From NCBI GenBank assembly GCA_964489955.1, contig CAZBAV010000004.1:65186-129185 (forward strand): a stretch of 64,000 nt of DNA, in the 5' to 3' direction. Source of the DNA: Leadbetterella sp964489955. GTDB lineage: Bacteria > Bacteroidota > Bacteroidia > Cytophagales > Spirosomataceae. The notes beneath the pieces are model-generated. The model had not been told where the DNA came from, did not search any database, and saw nothing but the letters and a program-made list of their open reading frames with translations. A program made the translations under genes and the position numbers. Shown piece after piece: positions 1 through 8,883 of this stretch. Every line of letters starts with the position of its first letter. Position 1 is the first letter of the stretch.

Positions 1-2522
1 TCTCCAAACCTTCCGCCACCGATACTTTTACCGAAGAAAATAGCATTTAAGAACAGCTTGTTGGTTCCATACCAAAATGCTCTAAAATTAGGATTGTCAG
101 AGAAACTTACAATTTGTCCGCTACCAACTCTTTGAGCCACAACTGCCGGGCTGTTCTTAATTCTGGTCAGGTTTTTAGGATGTACATACCCAGCCATAAG
201 CGGATTTTCTGTAAACATCAATGGCGTATTATAAGCATTACCTGTGTCTTCAAAAACGGTGTTATTTACCTTAAAGACTGGTAGATAGTCTTGCTTATAT
301 CCATAACAAAGTGGATGTGTTATGTCTATTTTGGTAAGAAAAATTGTTCCTGCAGTAGATAAAGCTCCACTAGCCAGTGATTGGCTTACATAAGGTTGTT
401 TTCCTTTTACTTCCGGTGAAGCCATATTTTTGAAATTAGCAGAACCAATTTTATTTCTTGAGGCCCAAACAGCTCCATTTCCTAAAGCTATCAAAGTGCC
501 TCCGTTTTCCACATACGACTTAATCTTCTCTGCTTGTAAGCCACCATAATTTCCGTGGTTAAGAATAATATGAGAATACTTATTTAAATCTATACTTCCA
601 ATCCTGTTTACATCAGCTAATACAAGCGGAAAATCTACCCTCTGATCTAGTAAATGCCAAACTTCACCTGCATCATTAGCGTCTACACCCTCACCCGTAA
701 TCATTAAGGCAGTGGGTAAACTCATGACCTTAAACTTCTCACTTCCAAGGTTAATACCACTTGGTGTTAATCCGGTGTTTTGTGCATAGAAAATAACGCC
801 ATCTCTAGCCGCCAATGAATCTAATAGGCTCTTTGGGTCTTTTCCTCGAGCGAAAATCTGCACAGTTCCATATCCAAATTCTTTTGGCTTACCTTCTACT
901 ACAGCTGTAAATGGTTCAGATGCATATTTTAAGAAATAGCCTTTGCGAAGTAACTCATATGTGGCACGAGGAGCAAAATAGCTATCCCATTCGTATAAGT
1001 AAGAATATGTGCTGTTTCCTATTACTTTTCCAGCAGGAAAGATGTTATCATTAACTTTCTCGCCAAGATTCACTGTAGCTTTCGACTCTGCATAGGGAAC
1101 ATTCATAGTTAACGGAGTGGTCCATGCAGATACGTCATAAAAAGCACTATCTTGGAAGGTTGTACGCTTCTCAAACATGGATCTTATTAAGCGATGCTGA
1201 CTTTGATTGGTAGGTATTACATAAGCATCATCTTTAGCAAAATCAATTCCGTTAAGTTTCTCGTTTTTAGCTACTTTGTAAACATCTATTTGGTTTCTTT
1301 TAAACATGTTTACCATTTCCCAGGTACTCACTTTGTCTAAAGCCCCACCAAAAACATAAGCTTTTACGTCATCTGTTGGTGCTTCTGCGTAGAAATCACG
1401 CATATGAGCTAAAAGCTCCTCACGCATTTCTTTTCCTGCTTGTAAGGTAGAAAGTGTGGTTACAAATTGGTTCTTTATAGTAGCCGGGAAACTTAAAGGA
1501 CCATTAATACTCTCTTGTAAATGTCCCCTAGATGAAGCCTGTTCAAACAAAATCCCTATTGAGCCATTGATATCAGGTAAGGTAGAGCCTTTTCCATAAT
1601 AAAAATCGTCATAGTTCTCTTGTGTATAATAATGTGATCCTATTTTGTCCAAAGCTTTGGCATGATAAGTACCTATTTTGGCAGTGAGCTCAAAGTTCCT
1701 TTTTGGAGTAAGTGGATGATTACGTGCAGGAATACCAGGCTGGAAAAAGAAAGATGAATTTGTTCCCATCTCGTGGTGGTCAGTAAGGATATTAGGTCTC
1801 CATTGGTAGAACTTAACCAATCTTCCCCTGCTCTCGGGAAGCTGCTGATAAAGCCAGTCGCGATTTAGGTCAAACCAATAATGATTTGTACGTCCATTTG
1901 GCCATGTTTCGCGAAACTCACGGCTATTACCGTCGGATACTAAAGTATTACTCTTATTGCTATTTACCCACGTACTAAACCTGGTAGCACCGTCCGGATT
2001 TAAGCAAGGGTCTATTAAAATCACAGTATTTTTAAGCAAGTCCTCTATTTCTGCACCTTGGGCCGCGGCCAAATGATATCCCGCTAAAATTGCAGCATTA
2101 ATAGCACTGGCTTCATTTCCGTGCACAGAATATCCCATCCAAACCACCGCAGGCATATCCTTTAACTTCAGGTTTTTTGATTGACCAGCGTTGGCAAGTT
2201 TCAAGTGTTCTGTACGTATTTGTTCTATATTTCCTATATTCTGCGGAGAAGTAACCGTAATAAGCATAAGCTCACGGTTTTCATAGGTACGGCCATATGT
2301 TTCTACCTTAAAACGGTCTGAATGACGAGCAAGCTCTCTAAAGTATGCCATCACTTCATAAGGCGTAGCGTGCATTTCGCCAACTTCATAACCTAAAAAC
2401 TGTTTAGGGGTTGGAATTTTAGAATCGTATTTTTGGCCATCTGGAAGATAATAATTTAGGCTTACTTGGGCATGGCTATGAAAGCACCAAAAAACAAAAA
2501 ACGCAAAGAAAAGTTTTCTCAT
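1..2522 (-). CDS. M14 family zinc carboxypeptidase, secreted (C-terminal end cut by window edge)
   Basis: The frame starts at ATG 2522 and stays open to base 1, about 840 codons. The N-terminus is a signal peptide (MRKLFFAFF..., cleavage after HSHAQ). The M14 zinc site is visible: HGNE near residue 133 (HxxE) and a third ligand His in LTDHHEMG near residue 247, with NPDG and LNRDW substrate-side motifs between them. The second half looks like the glutamine-amidotransferase-fold domain that often follows M14 in Bacteroidota (inference). The last visible residues, GGGRFG, resemble the usual C-terminus, so only a few codons are probably missing. It should cleave C-terminal residues of peptides outside the cytoplasm. 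Confidence 0.9.
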   Translation of the reverse strand, partial: MRKLFFAFFVFWCFHSHAQVSLNYYLPDGQKYDSKIPTPKQFLGYEVGEMHATPYEVMAYFRELARHSDRFKVETYGRTYENRELMLITVTSPQNIGNIEQIRTEHLKLANAGQSKNLKLKDMPAVVWMGYSVHGNEASAINAAILAGYHLAAAQGAEIEDLLKNTVILIDPCLNPDGATRFSTWVNSNKSNTLVSDGNSREFRETWPNGRTNHYWFDLNRDWLYQQLPESRGRLVKFYQWRPNILTDHHEMGTNSSFFFQPGIPARNHPLTPKRNFELTAKIGTYHAKALDKIGSHYYTQENYDDFYYGKGSTLPDINGSIGILFEQASSRGHLQESINGPLSFPATIKNQFVTTLSTLQAGKEMREELLAHMRDFYAEAPTDDVKAYVFGGALDKVSTWEMVNMFKRNQIDVYKVAKNEKLNGIDFAKDDAYVIPTNQSQHRLIRSMFEKRTTFQDSAFYDVSAWTTPLTMNVPYAESKATVNLGEKVNDNIFPAGKVIGNSTYSYLYEWDSYFAPRATYELLRKGYFLKYASEPFTAVVEGKPKEFGYGTVQIFARGKDPKSLLDSLAARDGVIFYAQNTGLTPSGINLGSEKFKVMSLPTALMITGEGVDANDAGEVWHLLDQRVDFPLVLADVNRIGSIDLNKYSHIILNHGNYGGLQAEKIKSYVENGGTLIALGNGAVWASRNKIGSANFKNMASPEVKGKQPYVSQSLASGALSTAGTIFLTKIDITHPLCYGYKQDYLPVFKVNNTVFEDTGNAYNTPLMFTENPLMAGYVHPKNLTRIKNSPAVVAQRVGSGQIVSFSDNPNFRAFWYGTNKLFLNAIFFGKSIGGGRFG

Positions 2523-2565
2523 TATTAATATTGGGTTAAAGTCTTGAAAATACAGAAATCTACTT

Positions 2566-3270
2566 TTATTTTAAATTGAGTGTAGATAAGAGTGGGGGAT
2601 TTGTAGGTGAAAGTGCTTGGGCTAAAACGCTTTCGTGGTATTCTGTTATTATCTTGTTGTGTATACCAGGGTATAGGTTCTTATCTCTGAATTTTGATTT
2701 ACTCCTATAATATGTGGTATGATTTACTTCTGTTTTACCTTCCGACAGGCTCTTTAGTGTTATAATTTGGCCTCCTTCAGAAGCACCATTTGCCATATAG
2801 CAAATATTAATTATTTTATCCTGATAATCTATGGATTTTACCTGATGTGCTACAGCCAATTTTACCAATCCAGCAAAAAGCTTAAGCTCAATAAATATGG
2901 TTTGCCCAACAGCCATACCGCCATAATGGTCACGTTTATATATTAAGGGTTTATTGTTTCCTTCAAATAGTAAGCCAAACCGGGTTCTTTTTCCCTCCCA
3001 ACATAAGTTTGGTTTGGTGTACAAATAAGAATTCCACAATTGCTCTGTATTTACATCAAAAACATAAGTTCTTTCATGTTTAGAGTAGGCAGTTAGAGAG
3101 TCGGTATCAAAACATCTGGGTAGAAAATTTTTAAAATCATCTACATTTTGTATTTGATTGTTAATGAGGGCCTTTTTTACTTTTTTGGATTCAATTTGAC
3201 TAAAATCAATCTCTTGGGATAACACACAGAAAGGTAAGCACAGAATAAGGCAAGATACATAAAATTTCAT
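2566..3270 (-). CDS. Secreted protein of unknown function, 234 aa
   Basis: I do not recognise a named family. The start ATG at 3270 opens a clear signal peptide (MKFYVSCLILCLPFCVLSQ), so the product is exported. Residues about 70-215 alternate aromatic and hydrophobic residues and end in a long amphipathic stretch, which resembles an SRPBCC/polyketide-cyclase-like fold; this is only an impression. It lies 43 bases upstream of the carboxypeptidase gene on the same strand and may be cotranscribed with it. The real gene status rests on the signal peptide, length and codon use like its neighbours. Confidence 0.65.
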   Translation of the reverse strand: MKFYVSCLILCLPFCVLSQEIDFSQIESKKVKKALINNQIQNVDDFKNFLPRCFDTDSLTAYSKHERTYVFDVNTEQLWNSYLYTKPNLCWEGKRTRFGLLFEGNNKPLIYKRDHYGGMAVGQTIFIELKLFAGLVKLAVAHQVKSIDYQDKIINICYMANGASEGGQIITLKSLSEGKTEVNHTTYYRSKSKFRDKNLYPGIHNKIITEYHESVLAQALSPTNPPLLSTLNLK

Positions 3271-3290
3271 ATAAGAGTTAGGTTAGTATT

Positions 3291-3298
3291 TAAAGATA
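3291..3298 (-). promoter_or_regulatory. Candidate -7 element TATCTTTA for the 234-aa secreted protein
   Basis: On the minus strand TATCTTTA is a one-base variant of the Bacteroidota -7 consensus TAnnTTTG, 20 bases upstream of the ATG at 3270. No clear -33 TTG at the usual spacing was seen. Confidence 0.3.
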
Positions 3299-3344
3299 GA
3301 ATAATACTCTATACAATCCTAACTTTTCTATTATTTGTTAGAAA

Positions 3345-3743
3345 TCATAAGTTTATCTCTGTCTTCCCTTCCACTAATCTGATGTGACATCTGTCTGCTT
3401 CTATCACAAATTTTTCACGAACGACCTCTTTTCCAGAAATCAGACCAACAAACCAAAAAGTTTCTCTTCTATTAATCATTCTACTTTGGAATCCATCATC
3501 TAGTACTGTGTAATAAGTAGCATCCATCTCGTTAGGCTCATACTTTATTTGCTCACTTGTACAATTACGTAAAGTATAGAAAGAGTCTAATGAACCTCCT
3601 TGTATTTTTAAAACTACAGAACGAAACTCTAGTGTGCATGGACCATTACCTTTATCCTCTAATGCTTGGAAACATGCACTATCTGGTTCATGACTCTGGC
3701 ATGAAAACAATAATATGAGACTTGAAAGAATTAAATATTTCAT
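3345..3743 (-). CDS. Small lipoprotein of unknown function, 132 aa
   Basis: The protein begins MKYLILSSLILLFSC, a lipoprotein signal with lipobox LFSC (Cys15), so it is predicted to be membrane anchored. The mature part is about 117 residues with four further cysteines (CFQ, GPC, NCT, RCH), which could form two disulfides outside the cytoplasm. No known domain was recognised. It stands alone between the GH95 gene and the 234-aa secreted protein, all on the minus strand; nothing links it firmly to the polysaccharide locus. Confidence 0.65.
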   Translation of the reverse strand: MKYLILSSLILLFSCQSHEPDSACFQALEDKGNGPCTLEFRSVVLKIQGGSLDSFYTLRNCTSEQIKYEPNEMDATYYTVLDDGFQSRMINRRETFWFVGLISGKEVVREKFVIEADRCHIRLVEGKTEINL

Positions 3744-3803
3744 TATTTGTCTATTGATTTGTTATAAATATAACCAAAAAGACTGTTTGCTAGTGCAAAG
3801 AAA

Positions 3804-6140
3804 TTAGTTATCGGTAAAATCATTTATCTTAACCCATTGTCCCTTTACCAACGGAATTTCCACTAATTTGTCTTGGTAACGGACTTTTACTTTTTTGTCG
3901 GATGCAGCTTTTGCCTGCAAGAAATTCAGCTTTCCATTAATCCAAATTATTTCAAATTCAATGTTACCTCTACCCTTAATGCCTTTAATCCGGCCATTTG
4001 GCCACTCAATTGGAACGGTTGGAAGTATATGAATTTCGTCCGTATGCGACTGCAATAACATTTCGGCTATAGCGGCCGTTCCTCCAAAGTTTCCATCAAT
4101 TTGGAAAGGTGGGTGGCTATCGAAAAGGTTATTTAATGTAGATTTTGCTAGTAAAGCATGAATATTCTCATATGTCTTTTCCTTATTTTGTAGCCTTGCA
4201 TACAATGCTGTAATCCAGGCTCTGCTCCAGCCTGTATGCCCCCCACCATGTGACAACCTACGTGTGAGAGTGGCATCTGCAGCTTTGAATAGCTCCGGAG
4301 TCTGGTGCGTAATTTGGTTAAAAGGATACAAACCCACCAACTGCGAAATATGTCTATGACCAGGCTCCGCTTCTTCATAATCCCTAACCCATTCTTGGAT
4401 TATACCATACCGCTCACTTATCTCAATTTCCGGAATTTTAAGCAAAGTTTTTTGTAACTGTGCTACCCAATCTTTGTCCACCTTTAAAATTTCTGCGGCC
4501 TTTATAGCACCTTTATAAATTTCCCTTATAGTTTGTATATCTATAGATGGATTATAAGTCAGTTGCGATTTTACATTTGCACTTGTCAAAAACGTATTTT
4601 CAGGCGAAATTGAAGGGTTAACCGCTAATGTTCCATCTGGAGCTTCAACTAAAAATGACTCTATAAATTGGGTTGCTTCCTTAATAATCGGATAAGCTTT
4701 ATCGCGAAGGAATGCTATGTCTTCTGTAAAGAGGTAATGTTCCCAAAGATGGGTAGTTAGCCAGGCTCCAGCAAGAGGAGACATACCCCAGTGTATACCC
4801 GCATTAACACCCGTTTTACCAAATACATCTGTAGCATGATGCATGGTCCATCCATTGGCACCGTACATTTTTTTAGCAGCGTCACGGCCGGGACTCCGAT
4901 AGTTATCTATGAAGTTAAAAAGAGCTTCGTTAGTGGGGTCAAGGTTAGTGACATTAGCTGGCCAATAATTCATTTGCAAGTTAATGTTTGTATGATAGTC
5001 AGATTCCCAAGGTGCGTTATAGTGTTCATTCCAAATCCCTTGTAAATTAGCTGGTAATACACCGGGCCGTTGTGAGCTGCTAGCCAGCAAATAACGGCCA
5101 TACATGAAATACAAGGCAAAAAGGTCGCTGTCATGACCTCCATTTTTTACAGCTTGTAATCTTTTATCTGTAGGAAGTTTCTCAAGTTCCTTGTCCACAC
5201 CAAGCGTAAAGACCATGTTTTCTAAAAAACGATTTAACTTACCAATACTCCATAAAGACGAAGAATCCTTTATTTCTGTCAATGTGACTGTTGTAGCACT
5301 TTGGGCCAAACCAACCGTGTTTTTGCTTCTGTCAAATCCCAGCGTCTTAAAATCATAATCTGTGAAAGCCGATAAAACTACGGTTACCATATCCGCTTTT
5401 TCTACATATAACCCATTATGAGACGTAAGCGTGCTCCCCCCCTTAGTACGCACTTTTAATGCAGTACTAAACTTCATTCCCATGCCACCTTTTCCCTTAT
5501 CTATAGTAGGAATATTCACTATTTGGCCATTCATAAGTAAGCCATCTCCGCCCCATGCTGTAGTTGTAGCGTCTTTGGTGCGAACCAAAGAAAACTTACC
5601 AGTTATGGTTCCGGGGGTGTCACTGCTAATCCGCATTATAAGACAATCGTGCTCAGCAGAAGCAATAATCTCCCTTGTATAAGATACACCTTCAATAGTG
5701 TATCGTACCACTACCATACCTTTATCTATATACAATGCCCTGCTGTAATTACTAACAGGTCCATTTAATGGTGTTTCAAAATACAAATCGCCCAAAGTTT
5801 GGTACGACCTGAAACGGGGAGGTGTAGCTAGCAAGTTTTTTGTAGATAGGTTATAAGCCTCCTTAAATCTTTCATCAAAAACGAGCCTTTGTATTTCTGC
5901 AAGGTTGTCTAAACTTTTTGGATTTAAGTTGTTTTCTGGCATTCCACCCCATAGACTCTCCTCATTAAGTTGGATTCTCTCTTCTCCAATACCACCAAAA
6001 ACCATCGCCCCTAATCTTCCGTTTCCTATCGGAAGAGCTTCGTCCCAGATTTTGGCAGGGTTTTGATACCATAACCTAGGGGAGTTTTGTGCAGTTGAAA
6101 GAAAGCTAACAAATACTAAGAGAGAAAAGAGTTTTTTCAT
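3804..6140 (-). CDS. Glycoside hydrolase family 95 (alpha-L-fucosidase / alpha-L-galactosidase)
   Basis: The 778-aa product has a signal peptide (MKKLFSLLVFVSFLSTAQ) and the GH95 N-terminal signature LWYQNPAKIWDEALPIGNG, then the (alpha/alpha)6 barrel. Family motifs are intact: NLQMNYWPANV near residue 390, EEAEPGHRHISQL holding the catalytic acid Glu, and QIDGNFGGTAAI holding the conserved Asp near residue 690. GH95 enzymes remove terminal alpha-1,2-linked L-fucose or L-galactose, as found on xyloglucan side chains. ATG 6140 is chosen over an upstream TTG at 6164 because the signal peptide then has normal length. The next gene upstream is the LacI regulator. A role in xyloglucan trimming is inferred from context. 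Confidence 0.92.
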   Translation of the reverse strand: MKKLFSLLVFVSFLSTAQNSPRLWYQNPAKIWDEALPIGNGRLGAMVFGGIGEERIQLNEESLWGGMPENNLNPKSLDNLAEIQRLVFDERFKEAYNLSTKNLLATPPRFRSYQTLGDLYFETPLNGPVSNYSRALYIDKGMVVVRYTIEGVSYTREIIASAEHDCLIMRISSDTPGTITGKFSLVRTKDATTTAWGGDGLLMNGQIVNIPTIDKGKGGMGMKFSTALKVRTKGGSTLTSHNGLYVEKADMVTVVLSAFTDYDFKTLGFDRSKNTVGLAQSATTVTLTEIKDSSSLWSIGKLNRFLENMVFTLGVDKELEKLPTDKRLQAVKNGGHDSDLFALYFMYGRYLLASSSQRPGVLPANLQGIWNEHYNAPWESDYHTNINLQMNYWPANVTNLDPTNEALFNFIDNYRSPGRDAAKKMYGANGWTMHHATDVFGKTGVNAGIHWGMSPLAGAWLTTHLWEHYLFTEDIAFLRDKAYPIIKEATQFIESFLVEAPDGTLAVNPSISPENTFLTSANVKSQLTYNPSIDIQTIREIYKGAIKAAEILKVDKDWVAQLQKTLLKIPEIEISERYGIIQEWVRDYEEAEPGHRHISQLVGLYPFNQITHQTPELFKAADATLTRRLSHGGGHTGWSRAWITALYARLQNKEKTYENIHALLAKSTLNNLFDSHPPFQIDGNFGGTAAIAEMLLQSHTDEIHILPTVPIEWPNGRIKGIKGRGNIEFEIIWINGKLNFLQAKAASDKKVKVRYQDKLVEIPLVKGQWVKINDFTDN

Positions 6141-6180
6141 GCGTTTTTTTTTATTTGAGGTCAAACTTCATGGTTCTGCC

Positions 6181-6188
6181 CAAAGATA
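6181..6188 (-). promoter_or_regulatory. Candidate -7 promoter element TATCTTTG for GH95
   Basis: TATCTTTG on the minus strand matches the Bacteroidota -7 consensus TAnnTTTG exactly, 40 bases upstream of the GH95 start codon. It suggests GH95 has its own promoter rather than depending on lacI readthrough. No convincing -33 element was found. Confidence 0.5.
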
Positions 6189-6291
6189 GTAGAATCTGCT
6201 CTGCAGAAAAATGATAAAATCGACAAATCAATTTAAGATCAAATCTATCTTCATAATCTAGTATCAAAAAATATAGTTTTCAATAAATTCA

Positions 6292-7326
6292 TTACAAAAT
6301 AGCAGTATTGAGAGGATTCACTTTCTTACTGCTTTCACGTACTACCAAACTATGCTTAAGTATAACATTTTCTACCTTTCGATATGGATTTACTTGTTTT
6401 ACCATTTCTAAAAAAATTCTGGCACACTCTTTACCCATGTTTTCGGCCATTTGGTCTATACTGGTTAGAGATGGACTAATAAATTCAGAAAAAACCTCAT
6501 TGGCAAAGCCTACAACACCTATTTCCGGCGGTGTAATTCCACCTTCTTTCAGTTTATGTATAATTCCCAAAGCAGTAAAATCATCCCCCGCAATTATAGC
6601 ATCTGGTTTAAGCAATAAAAGCTTTTCTGCTGCCGATCTGCCATCTGGAATAGAAAGGTTTCCAAATATCTCCAGTTCTGGACACACCGCTATATTATTA
6701 TCTGCAAGAGCCCTTTTATAACCTTCATATCTATCCTTAAAGATTTTTATCTGGTTACTTGTACTCACCATGGCTATCTTTTTATAGCCCATGGTAATTA
6801 AATGTGCCGTGGCATCGTAGCCTGCTTGTATATCATCTATAGTGACGGTTGGTACCTTTAGGTCTATATGGGTACGGTCAAAAACAATCACCGGCTTTTT
6901 GGATTGTACTATTTCCTCAAAATGACGAATCGTATCGGTCTCTAAAGAGAGGGAGGTGACAATGCCATCTACTTGGGCAGCCATTAAGGCCGCTACTCCT
7001 TTCTTTTCATTTATTAGTTTTTCATTGGACTGGAAAACAATTACACTGTAACCTTCAGTTTGTAAAGCAGATTCTAAACTATGTATAACAGAGGCAAAAA
7101 AATGGTTTTGCATACTAGGAACTATCACTCCCAAGGTATAACTCTTCCCAGATTTAAGTGAGGCGGCTAGCTTATTAGGCGTGTATTTTAGCTTAGCTGC
7201 CATGTCTTTAACTTTTTGTCGGGTAGCTTTACTAATACGGGGATTGTCTGCTAATGCCCTGGAAACTGTAGATACAGTGGTGTTCAGTTCTTTTGCTATA
7301 TCGTATATCGTGGCTTTGTTTTTCAC
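6292..7326 (-). CDS. LacI family transcriptional regulator, divergent from xylBA
   Basis: The 344-aa product has a LacI helix-turn-helix at residues 5-50 (ATIYDIAKEL, STVSRALADN, hinge YTPNKLAASL) and a periplasmic-binding-protein-like sugar domain (LGVIVPSMQNHFFASV, VVGFANEVFSEFISPSLT, SIDQMAENMG). I place the start at GTG 7326, giving MKNKATIYDIA; an upstream TTG at 7401 would add 25 residues not normal in the family and run through the promoter. It lies between GH95 and the divergent xylB-xylA-symporter operon, so its effector is probably xylose or a derivative (inference). A palindromic operator overlaps its own -33 region, which predicts autoregulation. Confidence 0.9.
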   Translation of the reverse strand: MKNKATIYDIAKELNTTVSTVSRALADNPRISKATRQKVKDMAAKLKYTPNKLAASLKSGKSYTLGVIVPSMQNHFFASVIHSLESALQTEGYSVIVFQSNEKLINEKKGVAALMAAQVDGIVTSLSLETDTIRHFEEIVQSKKPVIVFDRTHIDLKVPTVTIDDIQAGYDATAHLITMGYKKIAMVSTSNQIKIFKDRYEGYKRALADNNIAVCPELEIFGNLSIPDGRSAAEKLLLLKPDAIIAGDDFTALGIIHKLKEGGITPPEIGVVGFANEVFSEFISPSLTSIDQMAENMGKECARIFLEMVKQVNPYRKVENVILKHSLVVRESSKKVNPLNTAIL

Positions 7327-7358
7327 AATTTTTAATAAAAAAGTTTCAATAATTTTAA

Positions 7359-7366
7359 CAAACCTA
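7359..7366 (-). promoter_or_regulatory. Candidate lacI promoter: TAGGTTTG -7 element with TTG 20 bases upstream
   Basis: On the minus strand TAGGTTTG fits TAnnTTTG. A TTG at 7389-7387 lies 20 bases upstream, which is the normal -33/-7 spacing for Bacteroidota. The expected leader is about 25 bases before the GTG at 7326. The -33 TTG falls inside the palindrome at 7381-7402. Confidence 0.5.
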
Positions 7367-7376
7367 AGAATTTGTA

Positions 7377-7384
7377 TATCTTTG
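7377..7384 (+). promoter_or_regulatory. Candidate xylB promoter -7 element TATCTTTG
   Basis: TATCTTTG is an exact TAnnTTTG match 20 bases before the xylB ATG at 7405. Its last four bases overlap the start of the palindromic operator, so a bound LacI protein would block it. No clear -33 TTG is seen upstream. Confidence 0.55.
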
Positions 7385-7402
7385 AACAATCGATTGCACA
7401 AA
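7381..7402. promoter_or_regulatory. Palindromic LacI-type operator between lacI and xylB
   Basis: The 22-base site has left arm TTTGAACAATC and right arm GATTGCACAAA. Nine of eleven positions pair, including a perfect 10-base core CAATCGATTG centred on CG, as is typical of LacI-family operators. It overlaps the xylB -7 element and the lacI -33 TTG. No second good match was found upstream of GH95, the symporter, GH31 or susC by eye. Confidence 0.6.
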
Positions 7403-7404
7403 AT

Positions 7405-8883
7405 ATGATTTTCTTAGGAATAGACATTGGTACTTCATCTATAAAGGTATCAGCGGTAGATGCCGCTTCGCAAATTACGTTGGCTTCTGTACAATACCCA
7501 GAAACTGAGGCCGAAATTATTTCTTTAAAACCTGGTTGGGCAGAACAAGATCCCGAAACCTGGTGGGATTTTATGCAAAAAGCGATATTAAAAGCCAATG
7601 CATCTGGTAAATACAATCCAAAGGATATAACTGCAATAGGTATTGCTTATCAAATGCACGGTCTGGTGTTAGTAGATAAAGAAGGTGAGTTAATTCGTAA
7701 TTCTATAATATGGTGTGACAGCCGGGCTGTAGATATCGGTGAAGAGGCAAATAAAACTATTGGGCATGAGTTTAATTTAGTGCACCACTTAAATTCTCCA
7801 GGAAACTTCACTGCCTCTAAACTAGCGTGGGTAAAAGCGAACGAACCCGGAAAATATGCCAAAATAGATACGGTAATGTTACCGGGTGAGTATATAGCTT
7901 TTAAGTTTACTGGCCAGAAGACCACCACTAATAGTTCATTATCAGAAGGTATATTTTGGGACTTTAAAGAAAATAGGTTATCTCCATATATTCTTAATCA
8001 TTTTGGTTTCTCAGATGAAATGTTCCCCGAAATCAAACCTGTCTTTGGTAATCACGGTGAAGTAAGCCAAGCTGTTTGCACTACTTTGGGTTTTGCTAAA
8101 GGTGTACAAGTAACCTATAAAGCTGGTGACCAGCCAAATAATGCATTTTCCCTAAATGTTTTAGAACCGGGTGAAGTAGCAGCTACTGCAGGTACCTCCG
8201 GCGTAATATATGGTGTAGCTGATTCTTTAGTATATGATCAGCAATCTAGGGTTAACACTTTTGCTCATGTTAACCATTCAAAAGAAAAGATACGCACAGG
8301 TGTACTTCTTTGTATAAATGGCACGGGAATACTCTACAGCTGGGCTAAAAGGCTAATGGGTAAAGACTTAAATTATAGCGAAGTAAATAGGCTTTCTTCT
8401 TCTATACCATTAGGTAGTGAAGGGCTTAGCATTTTGCCTTTTGGTAATGGAGCAGAGCGGATATTGAATAACAAAGTTTTGGGTAGTAGTATTGAAGGAA
8501 TAGACTTTAATAGACACACTGCGTCTCACATTTATAAGGCTATACAAGAAGGTTTAGCGTTTGCTTTTAGGTATGGTCTGGATATCATGCGTGAAAACGG
8601 CATGCAACCATCTGTGATAAAAGCCGGGCATTCTAACCTGTTCTTGAGTGAGGTTTTTCAAGAGGATTTTGTAGGAGCTACCGGAGTAGCCGTTAAACTA
8701 TACAATAATGATGGCAGCGTAGGTGCTGCTCTTGGTGCTGGAATTGGTGCGGGATATTATAAAGACAGTTCAGAGGCTTTTAAGGCTATTGAGAAAATAG
8801 CGGAGATACAGCCAGAGAATACAGAACAGTATGATGAATTATACCAGAAGTGGAAAGAAACATTAAACAATAAATTACAATGA
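7405..8883 (+). CDS. xylB: Xylulokinase (FGGY family)
   Basis: The 492-aa product is a complete FGGY sugar kinase that phosphorylates D-xylulose to xylulose 5-phosphate with ATP in the cytoplasm. Visible motifs are the first phosphate loop FLGIDIGTSSIKV, substrate-side YQMHGLVLVD, the catalytic-Asp segment KAGDQPNNAFS near residue 245, and the ATP-site ATAGTSGVIYG and GAALGAGIGAGY. The ATG at 7405 directly follows the operator and gives the standard N-terminus. The last bases overlap the xylA start (ATGA), so the two are translationally coupled. Xylulokinase is preferred over other FGGY kinases because xylA follows. Confidence 0.95.
   Translation: MIFLGIDIGTSSIKVSAVDAASQITLASVQYPETEAEIISLKPGWAEQDPETWWDFMQKAILKANASGKYNPKDITAIGIAYQMHGLVLVDKEGELIRNSIIWCDSRAVDIGEEANKTIGHEFNLVHHLNSPGNFTASKLAWVKANEPGKYAKIDTVMLPGEYIAFKFTGQKTTTNSSLSEGIFWDFKENRLSPYILNHFGFSDEMFPEIKPVFGNHGEVSQAVCTTLGFAKGVQVTYKAGDQPNNAFSLNVLEPGEVAATAGTSGVIYGVADSLVYDQQSRVNTFAHVNHSKEKIRTGVLLCINGTGILYSWAKRLMGKDLNYSEVNRLSSSIPLGSEGLSILPFGNGAERILNNKVLGSSIEGIDFNRHTASHIYKAIQEGLAFAFRYGLDIMRENGMQPSVIKAGHSNLFLSEVFQEDFVGATGVAVKLYNNDGSVGAALGAGIGAGYYKDSSEAFKAIEKIAEIQPENTEQYDELYQKWKETLNNKLQ

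Noticed and set aside
7327..7401. TTG start 25 codons upstream for the LacI regulator
   Set aside because: It would place coding sequence over the operator and promoters, and the added residues are not part of the LacI fold.
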